Below are positions 25,585 through 33,020 of a stretch of 64,000 nucleotides of DNA, piece after piece. A program made the translations under genes and the position numbers. The first letter of the stretch is position 1, and each line of letters opens with the position of its first letter. A model generated the notes under the pieces. The model did no database searches, was not told where the DNA came from, and saw only the letters and a program-made list of their open reading frames with translations. The stretch is from Clostridium rhizosphaerae (GTDB lineage: Bacteria > Bacillota > Clostridia > Clostridiales > Clostridiaceae), in contig NZ_JAESWC010000002.1 of assembly GCF_016765585.1 (NCBI RefSeq), forward strand, positions 496,001 through 560,000, in the 5' to 3' direction.

Positions 25585-27414
25585 TTATTTTATTGATGGT
25601 TTTGTTCTTAGAATAAAGAATAAACCTGTTAATGTTATAATTGTTCCTAAAGTATATAAAACATTTGAGTCTACAGATGAACCTGTCTGCGGAAGTACTT
25701 TCTGATTCTCCGATTCAACTGCGGTAGCTTTTGATGGTTCTTCTCCACTCATTGCAAATACAGGTAGCTTAGCACTATCTATACTGCTGCTGTAATAATT
25801 ATAGATACCCTTTGTTTTGAACTCCTTTAGAGATATTAACGCTCTTAAAGCCTCTTCAGTAGCAATAAAGTCATTCTTTCCATCTATGCTGTGCTTAAAC
25901 TGACCGTCAGTTCCCTTAAATGAAAGCATAGCAGATACCAAGTCACCCTTCGATTTTTTAAATTTATCACCCTCAGGATTAACGCCAATAGAAGTTAATC
26001 CAAGTATTACCACATCCAAGCTTTCGCTTGAATATCCATAACTATCAGCCAAATAACCGCTTTCAGTTTGAAGCTTTGACAAGCTTGCAACAGAAGCATC
26101 AACTGCAGTCTTTACGCTTGCATTATCCTTATAATATGGTGACAAAGCATTAATTGCAAGTCCGGTTATATCTGGATTTATTGCATTTCCAGAAAGTGCC
26201 CATCCTGTTATATCAGTATTATCCTTTTTATAAGCAAGTTTATCCTTTAATATTAAGTCAATAAGCTTATCTTTACTAATAGTGTAATTACCTGTTATAT
26301 TTGCGTAGTTATAAGTCATTAATCCGTATATAGCATCGTTAATTAGGAAGGAATCTATATCCCTATTGTAAAGCTCTGATACAAGATTATAACCCATAAA
26401 ACTATATGGTGAATATCCTGCAGCAGTTAAAACCATAATCAATTTTTCTAAATCAGTATTAGTATAATCGGCAACACCATTATTCTTTTTTATATCAGCT
26501 GCACTTTGATTAATGAAAGTCAAGTCAGGTTTTAAGCCTAATTTAGCCATACTTATTATTGACCAGGCATCTCCAGCACTTTTATTCTTTATGTAGTTAG
26601 AGGTGTTTGTCAAATCAGTTTGAACATCCTTAACTACTTTTGTATTGTCTCTGTCATATGGACTGCTTGAAGTATTATTTGAGTTATCGCTAGGTGTATT
26701 TGTTTGCGGAGCTGAAGTTATTGTAAAGTCGAAACTGTCTGCAACTACATTAGGTGTACCACTTTGATTATTAAAATCACTTACCTTAAGTGTATACTTT
26801 CCTTCTGAAAGACCTGAAGGAATATTTACTTTGTTTTCACTAACAGTTACATTTTCTGTTTTATTTGAAATATTATTATAGACTACTACTTCCACATTTG
26901 ATATTGGTTTTATTGAGCCACCCCAGTAGCTGCCTTGTAATGTAATGGTTAACGGACTATTAGATAAATTTGTGGAATAAGAAATTTTATCTGCTGCTAA
27001 AGTATTATTTCCAGCATAATATACAATTAGCTTATCTCCATCTTGAAGTTGAAAACTTTCAATTCCAAGATCTATGCTGACATAGTTGTTATTTCTTTTT
27101 ACCGCATACATCCAATATGATGTACTTCCACCTGTTAACCCATTTATTGAAGTTATAAATCCACCTAGTATTGAGTGATCACTAATTCCCTTTTTATCTA
27201 AAGCAGTAATCATTGCCTTTGAAGCCTTTGTATCATCAGAGGACAATTGTACCGAATCATCTGTTAAAACTTTCTTGTTATCTTCAACAACGACCTGTAC
27301 AGTAATATTACCAGCTGCTTTAACTTTAAAGCTTCCTACTCCCACCATCTGACCAAGTATTATACTAAAAACAAGCATCATACTTAATATCTTTGTCTTA
27401 AAACTATTTTTCAT
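25585..27414 (-). CDS. LPXTG surface protein: DUF4430 plus alpha/alpha-barrel, transcobalamin-like
   Basis: 609 residues from ATG 27414 (GGAGGG upstream); the frame extends to 27435 without a suitable site. Residues 1-33 are a signal peptide. Residues ~35-130 form a DUF4430 domain (VVVEDNKK, SYWMYAVKRNNNYVS, LQDGDKLIVYYAGN). A beta-sandwich-like stretch follows (~140-240). Residues ~260-560 are helical repeats like the terpenoid-cyclase/prenyltransferase toroid, the fold of the transcobalamin N-domain. The end has a sortase signal: LPQTG, hydrophobic helix, basic tail. It is in the cobalamin-riboswitch operon with an ECF importer, so it most likely captures cobalamin on the wall. Binding itself is inferred. 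Confidence 0.78.
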   Translation of the reverse strand: MKNSFKTKILSMMLVFSIILGQMVGVGSFKVKAAGNITVQVVVEDNKKVLTDDSVQLSSDDTKASKAMITALDKKGISDHSILGGFITSINGLTGGSTSYWMYAVKRNNNYVSIDLGIESFQLQDGDKLIVYYAGNNTLAADKISYSTNLSNSPLTITLQGSYWGGSIKPISNVEVVVYNNISNKTENVTVSENKVNIPSGLSEGKYTLKVSDFNNQSGTPNVVADSFDFTITSAPQTNTPSDNSNNTSSSPYDRDNTKVVKDVQTDLTNTSNYIKNKSAGDAWSIISMAKLGLKPDLTFINQSAADIKKNNGVADYTNTDLEKLIMVLTAAGYSPYSFMGYNLVSELYNRDIDSFLINDAIYGLMTYNYANITGNYTISKDKLIDLILKDKLAYKKDNTDITGWALSGNAINPDITGLAINALSPYYKDNASVKTAVDASVASLSKLQTESGYLADSYGYSSESLDVVILGLTSIGVNPEGDKFKKSKGDLVSAMLSFKGTDGQFKHSIDGKNDFIATEEALRALISLKEFKTKGIYNYYSSSIDSAKLPVFAMSGEEPSKATAVESENQKVLPQTGSSVDSNVLYTLGTIITLTGLFFILRTKPSIK

Positions 27415-27431
27415 ATTTAATCTTCCCTCCA

Positions 27432-28118
27432 TCACTTAATATAACTTACTTCCAGCCTTCTTTTAAATCTTCTTAAAACTTTAAGAAAACTGTCGTAGAA
27501 AATAATACAAAATATAAAACTTGAAGCTGCATGCATTATGTCAAAGGTAATTCCGGACAAATATGCAGCGGCTATTGTTTTTAAATTTAATGGTTTTATA
27601 AACCCAAGCACATGCCATAGATTCATTATCCAATCAAATAAAAAACCATACGCAAAACATAAACAGGAAAAAACTTCTGCAGAAATTTTTTCATTTCTTT
27701 TTCCAATGCTTCCTGAGATGGCGCCAACTAATCCCCAGGAAAACATCTGCCAAGGAGTCCACGGCCCTTGACCTAAAAATATATTAGATATAAAACCAGC
27801 GGTACTTCCAATCAAAAACCCTTCATAAGGACCGAATACATATCCTGATAAGGCTACAAGAAACGTGGTAGGTTTAATATTTGGAAAAGCTGCAAAAGCT
27901 GCCCTTGATACTGCTGCAAAAGTACTTAATGTAGCTATCAGAGCTATCTCCTTTGTACCCATTGCACTCTTTTCAAAGTAAAAGTAGCTTAAAATAATAA
28001 CAGAAAATACTGCTAAGGTAAATATAAGAGGCAGTTTGTCACTGCTTTTACTTATAAATGATAAAACCAGGAGGCCAACTATAATTAAGAAAGTGATAAA
28101 TACACTGATTTTTTTCAT
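27432..28118 (-). CDS. ECF transporter S component, predicted cobalamin type
   Basis: 228 residues, with about six to seven membrane helices; residues 1-50 give two extra helices, then a typical S-subunit core (EIALIATLSTFAAVSRAAFAAFPNIKP, VFGPYEGFLIGSTAGFISNIFLGQGPWTPWQMFSWGLVG). The S subunit binds the vitamin. B12-riboswitch control and linked DUF4430 proteins point to cobalamin or a corrinoid precursor. It resembles S components that comparative genomics linked to B12 (CbrT type). The ATG overlaps the ATPase stop by four bases, meaning translational coupling. Confidence 0.8.
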   Translation of the reverse strand: MKKISVFITFLIIVGLLVLSFISKSSDKLPLIFTLAVFSVIILSYFYFEKSAMGTKEIALIATLSTFAAVSRAAFAAFPNIKPTTFLVALSGYVFGPYEGFLIGSTAGFISNIFLGQGPWTPWQMFSWGLVGAISGSIGKRNEKISAEVFSCLCFAYGFLFDWIMNLWHVLGFIKPLNLKTIAAAYLSGITFDIMHAASSFIFCIIFYDSFLKVLRRFKRRLEVSYIK

Positions 28119-29737
28119 CTCTTTATTTCTCCCTGCAAAGCCTGTTCTAGTGTAAAAATATGTTCATCTGCATCTCTTAAAAGCTTATTAATAACAGTAG
28201 TGTAGTATATTCCATTACTTAGCACTTCTTCTTTGCTTCCTTCTGCTGCTTTTTTTCCATCAAATATAAGTAGAAACTTATTGCAAAATTGTGCCGCAAA
28301 CTCTATATCATGAGTAATCATGATTATAGTTGTTCCCTCTTCATTTAACTTCTTTAGAGTTTCTCCAAGTTTTAGCCTTGCTCTGCCATGAAGTCCTCTG
28401 GTAGGTTCGTCTAAAAGTAGTATCTTAGGCTTAAGCACAAGTATAGAAGCAATAGCTATTCTCTGTCTTTCTCCCCCGCTTGTATCTCTAGGATTTTTAT
28501 CCTTTAAATGAAGTATATCTAAATTTTTTAGAGTTTCTTCAATTAGTCTATCATCATCTATCTTATAATTATCTAAAGTAAATTTTAATTCCTCATATAC
28601 TGTATCTCTTGATATATAATCATTAGGATTTTGTGCAACATAACCTATAGTTCTAGCTAATTCCTTTAATTTATATTTTTTCACTTCCCTATCAAAAACT
28701 TTTATGCTTCCTGAATAATCAACAAGCCCCATTATGGCTTTTAAAAGCGTGCTTTTGCCAGCTCCATTTGATCCTATAACTCCTAAGAAGTTTTCTTTCT
28801 TTATATTTAAATTAAATTCTCTTAAGGCTTGAAACTTTCCATATCTGCATTCTAAGTTTTTTATTTCTATTAAATTATCCTCAGATAGTATTCTTTCGCT
28901 GCTTTTAACGTTCACCCTATGATAATCTTCAAGAAGTTTTCTTCCCTCTTTAAGATTGCTTGGATAGGTTTCAACTTTAAAGGCTTTAAAAAGTTTAAGA
29001 TATGTTGGAAGAAATTCTGCTACATATTCTTCATTACTTTTATAAATTGATTTTTTATCTCCACTATGAACAACTTTTCCTTCTCTTAAAACAACAATCT
29101 GATCAGCATAATCAAACCATTTCCCTATTTTTTGCTCAATGATTATAACTGTAATTCCAAGTTCTTCATTAATTTTTTTTACAATATTAATTACTTCTTC
29201 TGCTGCAGAAGGATCCAACTGCGAGGTAGGTTCATCCAGTATAATACAACCAGGCATATATGCTACTGCAGAAGCTATTGCAACCTTTTGCTTTTGTCCT
29301 CCTGATAATGTACTTATATCTCTATAGGCCAAGTCCTCAATATTTAAAAATTCAAGGACCTCCCAAATTCTTCTTTTAAACTGATTTTCTTCTATACCAA
29401 TGTTTTCAAGTCCAAAGGCAATTTCTCTATGTACTTTATCCATAACAAGCTGTCTTTCAGGATCTTGGAACAACATAGTTATTTCTTTAGCTCTGCTTAC
29501 ATGTTCCATATCTTTTATATTTATTTCTTTTATAAATATATTCCCCCCTAAAGTTCCACCGTAGAAATTCGGTACGGCACCTGTTATACATTTAGCTAAA
29601 GTAGATTTTCCTGAACCTGAATCACCTAAAACTAAGATCATGTCTCCTTTTTCAATATCAAGGCTTACATTTTGAAGAGTCCAGCTGTCTGAGTCAGGAT
29701 ACTTATAATTCAAATCTTTAATACTAATATATTTCAT
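28115..29737 (-). CDS. ECF transporter ATPase, two fused ABC domains
   Basis: 540 residues made of two ABC ATPase domains, equal to the EcfA/EcfA' pair in one chain. Domain 1: Walker A GDSGSGKST, signature LSGGQKQKVAIA, Walker B IILDEPTSQLD. Domain 2: GSNGAGKST, TSGGERQRIAIA, ILLLDEPTRGLHG. It powers the S/T membrane subunits from the cytosol. The gene overlaps both neighbours by a few bases (start inside the T component end, stop overlapping the S component start), giving a dedicated group I ECF cassette. Confidence 0.92.
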   Translation of the reverse strand: MKYISIKDLNYKYPDSDSWTLQNVSLDIEKGDMILVLGDSGSGKSTLAKCITGAVPNFYGGTLGGNIFIKEINIKDMEHVSRAKEITMLFQDPERQLVMDKVHREIAFGLENIGIEENQFKRRIWEVLEFLNIEDLAYRDISTLSGGQKQKVAIASAVAYMPGCIILDEPTSQLDPSAAEEVINIVKKINEELGITVIIIEQKIGKWFDYADQIVVLREGKVVHSGDKKSIYKSNEEYVAEFLPTYLKLFKAFKVETYPSNLKEGRKLLEDYHRVNVKSSERILSEDNLIEIKNLECRYGKFQALREFNLNIKKENFLGVIGSNGAGKSTLLKAIMGLVDYSGSIKVFDREVKKYKLKELARTIGYVAQNPNDYISRDTVYEELKFTLDNYKIDDDRLIEETLKNLDILHLKDKNPRDTSGGERQRIAIASILVLKPKILLLDEPTRGLHGRARLKLGETLKKLNEEGTTIIMITHDIEFAAQFCNKFLLIFDGKKAAEGSKEEVLSNGIYYTTVINKLLRDADEHIFTLEQALQGEIKR

Positions 29738-30602
29738 ATGTCACCACTAGCTTTCTCCAAAATATCAAAAGTTCTATAAATAATAGAATAAATATTACAC
29801 TCATCAGCAAACTGCCTTTGTTAATTAAGAATGTTCTAATATCGCAGCTATATATATCATAGCTGTCTAAGCCTAAAATATTTGTAACTAAATAAAACAA
29901 CATAATAAATAAACTAGAAAAAATAAGAACACAATCATATAATCTGTATTTCTGTTTGTCGTAAATACTCCTCTTTGTACTTAAGAATCCTCTAACATAA
30001 GCCGCTTCACCAATATCGAAGGATTTTTCAAGTGAATCCTCAAGAAGTACAGATAGTATTGGCAAGTAGCTTAGTATTTTATCTTTTTTCTTCTTTCCAT
30101 CATACTCTATACCTCTAATACTGTATATTTCTCTAAGATTAGCAAGCCTTCTTTTCATTGCAGGAAAAAGTTTTAGGGCTATCATAAAAGTTAATGTGGT
30201 TTTAGGCATAATCATTGAAAAATATGATACAGTTCTATCTGTATCTATCATTATGCCAAGCATAGAAAAAATATATATGATAAGCAGCAATTTAAAAGAT
30301 AATATAAAAGCATAAATTAAGGATTCTAAAGTAACATTTCTGCTCCCAAAAGAAAATAATACTATTCTTCCCTGCTGAACAAATATCATATTAATAATAA
30401 TTGTTATTACAGAAAGAGGTATAAACATAATAAATCCCATTTTTAATTTTTTATAATTTTTACTGCTTGCAAATACTAATACACTGATGCAAAATATGCA
30501 AAGCAAAATTATTGGATTGTTAGTTGAAAAAGTTATAATAAAAAGCATTACGCTGAATATTATAGGACTTACAACATGAAAAATTTTATAATAATTATCC
30601 AT
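29724..30602 (-). CDS. ECF transporter T component
   Basis: 292 residues from ATG 30602 (GGTGG upstream); the longer frame begins with TTG at 30617. Five or so membrane helices, then a cytoplasmic coupling part with two Arg-Gly elements, IRGIEYDG and AAYVRGFLS, which match the coupling-helix motifs that contact the ATPases. It is the first gene after the riboswitch and terminator and overlaps the ATPase gene. Confidence 0.88.
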   Translation of the reverse strand: MDNYYKIFHVVSPIIFSVMLFIITFSTNNPIILLCIFCISVLVFASSKNYKKLKMGFIMFIPLSVITIIINMIFVQQGRIVLFSFGSRNVTLESLIYAFILSFKLLLIIYIFSMLGIMIDTDRTVSYFSMIMPKTTLTFMIALKLFPAMKRRLANLREIYSIRGIEYDGKKKKDKILSYLPILSVLLEDSLEKSFDIGEAAYVRGFLSTKRSIYDKQKYRLYDCVLIFSSLFIMLFYLVTNILGLDSYDIYSCDIRTFLINKGSLLMSVIFILLFIELLIFWRKLVVTYEIY

Positions 30603-30634
30603 ATTTCCACCAATCAAACATTTATTTTACACAC

Positions 30635-30662
30635 AAAAAAACCAAGCTTTGGAAAAGCTTGG
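30635..30662 (-). terminator. Riboswitch-linked attenuator terminator
   Basis: Stem CCAAGCTTT / AAAGCTTGG, loop of three. On the minus strand it is followed by seven T (30641-30635). It lies between the cobalamin aptamer and the T-component gene, so it is the likely expression platform. Confidence 0.88.
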
Positions 30663-30674
30663 CATAATAATCCT

Positions 30675-30875
30675 TATTGATTAAACTACCATTGCCTTCC
30701 CGCCGAAGGATGTTAACCAAAATTATGTAAGATATCCTGACTTGCACTTCTTCCTCCTGATACCCTTCCCTGATAATTATCAAGTGGCATTGTATCAATT
30801 GTCTGTGCCTACAGTAGCGGGGGCTGTTGCGGCATTTGACCGCATTCCCTTACACAATCTGATATTAAGTTCATT
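30675..30875 (-). ncRNA. Cobalamin (B12) riboswitch
   Basis: Read on the minus strand, the conserved core is present in order: GGGAATGCGGTCAAATGCC, then CCCCCGCTACTGTA, AATGCCACTT, CAGGGAAGG, and the B12 box AGTCAGGATATCTTAC (rc of 30727-30742), with CCTTCGGCGGGAAGG beyond it. These match the adenosylcobalamin-class aptamer. A terminator follows before the ECF T-component gene, so high cobalamin should turn the 30602-24795 operon off. The outer ends are approximate. Confidence 0.93.
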
Positions 30876-30982
30876 TTTAGTTTAACATCTAATTATAAGA
30901 TTTTCAATATAAACTTTTAAAAATATATTAATATTAAATGGATATACTATATGTACAATAAAAAATGATTGGAGGAGTATAT

Positions 30983-31327
30983 ATGAATTTGACAAGCTCA
31001 TCTCTCTCTTATTTTTTTCTAGCAGTTACTGTTTTATCTATAATATTTTTATTTTATTTTAAGGTTATAGTTTCAAATACTTCTGAAGGAAATTCGAATA
31101 GAGACAAGATAATTGGCAAAATGAAAGATCCAGATACTTGGCGAGACAAGAACAATAAAATGTCTTATATTTTCTTATTTTGGTCTATAGTTTCACTAGG
31201 TATATTTATTTACCTAAAGTATTATTATGGAACAGGGCTCATATCTGCTGTTTACGTTATAGCATACCTGGTTTTAATGGTTGTTTCAATAGCAATATCT
31301 GGAGCAAAAAGGAAGTCTAAAATTTAG
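30983..31327 (+). CDS. Small membrane protein, unknown function
   Basis: 114 residues from ATG 30983, which has GGAGGAG eight bases upstream (frame opens at 30965). Three hydrophobic helices: about 5-27, 60-78 and 83-105, with a polar loop between (NSNRDKIIGKMKDPDTWRDKNNKMS) and a basic C-terminus. I do not recognise the family. It diverges from the B12 riboswitch operon and stops in a bidirectional terminator. Confidence 0.7.
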   Translation: MNLTSSSLSYFFLAVTVLSIIFLFYFKVIVSNTSEGNSNRDKIIGKMKDPDTWRDKNNKMSYIFLFWSIVSLGIFIYLKYYYGTGLISAVYVIAYLVLMVVSIAISGAKRKSKI

Positions 31328-31338
31328 CTTCCTTTTTT
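31306..31338. terminator. Bidirectional terminator
   Basis: Arms AAAAAGGAAG(T)CTAAA and TTTAGCTTCCTTTTT with one bulged base, overlapping the stops of both convergent genes. Confidence 0.8.
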
Positions 31339-31931
31339 ATTATATCAATAAAATTTTTAACTATCATTGCTGTAAAACCCCATATGACATAATTGTCATA
31401 CTTATAAAAGTATTGATTTAGCTTACCTCTGCTGAATTTATAGTTTTTTCCTCCTTTTACAAGATGATAAGGAAAATCCTCTTTTAAATTTGGACCTACT
31501 TCCATTTCATAAAACTGCGGGTCGCTGCTTAAAAAATATTTTAAAGGAACCTTAAAAATATGATCAACTTCATCTTTATTAGGATTAATACGTTTAGTTT
31601 TAAGTTTTGCTATAAAAGGATACATAATACTTCCATAAGGACTTATAAAATAATCCATCTCACCTATATACTCTATGTCATCTTCTAATAAATTGAGCTC
31701 TTCTAATGTCTCTCTGACTGCAGCTTCCCTGGGTGTTTCTCCTCCTTCGATTTTACCTCCAGGAAGGCATATGTCTCCTGGCTGGTGCCTTAAACCAAAG
31801 GCTCTAACTTCAAAAATTATATAAGTTTCATTTTCTTCCTCACTAAGAAGGAGCATTACTGCATTTTTTTTATAATTTCCCATTATATTTGCAGGTCTAT
31901 TATTAAATAAATTCTTAATTTCATTAATCAT
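31317..31931 (-). CDS. Nudix hydrolase, CoA pyrophosphatase type
   Basis: 204 residues. Complete Nudix box GGKIEGGETPREAAVRETLEEL, preceded by LRHQPGDICLPGG, the CoA-pyrophosphatase (NuCoA) variant found in YeaB/NudL-like proteins. It likely splits CoA or related nucleotides to phosphopantetheine and an adenosine phosphate. ATG 31931 has GAGGTGG. The gene downstream of the EamA transporter gene (20 bases gap) in the same direction suggests co-transcription, without evident functional link. Confidence 0.85.
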   Translation of the reverse strand: MINEIKNLFNNRPANIMGNYKKNAVMLLLSEEENETYIIFEVRAFGLRHQPGDICLPGGKIEGGETPREAAVRETLEELNLLEDDIEYIGEMDYFISPYGSIMYPFIAKLKTKRINPNKDEVDHIFKVPLKYFLSSDPQFYEMEVGPNLKEDFPYHLVKGGKNYKFSRGKLNQYFYKYDNYVIWGFTAMIVKNFIDIIKKEAKF

Positions 31932-31951
31932 TGAACCACCTCACAAAATTG

Positions 31952-32851
31952 CTACACTAATTGCTTAAATTTATCTCTGCTAAACTTATCACCAAAGCTG
32001 ACCATAAATACTCCTAGTATTATAACGATAGATCCAACTATCTGCCAAATATTAATACTTTCCTTTAAAATAAGATATGCTGATATGAGACTTATAATAG
32101 GCTGAAGATTTATATAAGTTGAAATCATTGTTGCTCCTAAATGCTCTAAACAATAAATATACATTACATAAGCAATACATGAGCAAAATACCGCTAAAAA
32201 CAACAAATTGATGCCAGCTTTTGCAGAAGGAATAGATAATTTGCTAAACAGCAAAGCAGGACTTAAAAATAAACATCCCCAGATACCTTGATATGTAGTT
32301 ATAGTTATACTTTTATAACTTCCTTTAAATCTGCTTGTAATAACGTTGTATACAACCCAGCATAAAGCTGAGGCTATTGCCATCATATCACCTAATGTAC
32401 CCTTTGAGAATAGACTTATTCTTTCTTTAGAAACTATTATTATTACTATACCTGCTGCACTTAAACAAGCTCCAAGTACTTTCCATAAAGTAAGCCTTTC
32501 TTTGAACAAAATTCTTTGTATTATTAGTGTGAAAAGAGGAATAGAGGATATTAATATGGCTACATTTGACGCTGATGTAAAAAGCACTGAATAATTTTCA
32601 AAGAAAAAATATAGTGCTACTCCGAAAAATCCTCCAAGGGCCATTCTTATTCTATCCTCTTTGAGTATTTTTTCATCCGGATACTTTTTCTTTAGAATTA
32701 TAAAAAGTATTATAGAAGCAATAAAAAATCTATAGAACGCAGATAAAACAGGATTTATTTCAAGAACTACTACTTTAATACTTAAATAAGATACACCCCA
32801 AATCAACATTATTAAGATCGCTAAAACATGTGCAAGTCTTTTATTATCCAT
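31952..32851 (-). CDS. EamA/DMT family transporter
   Basis: 299 residues from ATG 32851, which follows AGGGGGT; the frame is open to 32908 without a ribosome site. Ten predicted helices in two EamA repeats (AILIMLIWGVSYLSIKVVVL..., then ASALCWVVYNVITSRFKG). Drug/metabolite exporters of this kind move amino acids or other metabolites; the substrate cannot be told. Confidence 0.85.
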   Translation of the reverse strand: MDNKRLAHVLAILIMLIWGVSYLSIKVVVLEINPVLSAFYRFFIASIILFIILKKKYPDEKILKEDRIRMALGGFFGVALYFFFENYSVLFTSASNVAILISSIPLFTLIIQRILFKERLTLWKVLGACLSAAGIVIIIVSKERISLFSKGTLGDMMAIASALCWVVYNVITSRFKGSYKSITITTYQGIWGCLFLSPALLFSKLSIPSAKAGINLLFLAVFCSCIAYVMYIYCLEHLGATMISTYINLQPIISLISAYLILKESINIWQIVGSIVIILGVFMVSFGDKFSRDKFKQLV

Positions 32852-33020
32852 TCTTACCCCCTGCAATTTGAAATAATTTATAACATCACAATAAATATTA
32901 TATAACATATATACTTAACTTCAATAATATATAAAGTTTTATTATTCTTTATCTTTAAGTTTATTCAAAAGTTTCATATAATTTATATATATTCTACAAA
33001 GGCAAAGGCAGGTAATTTAC

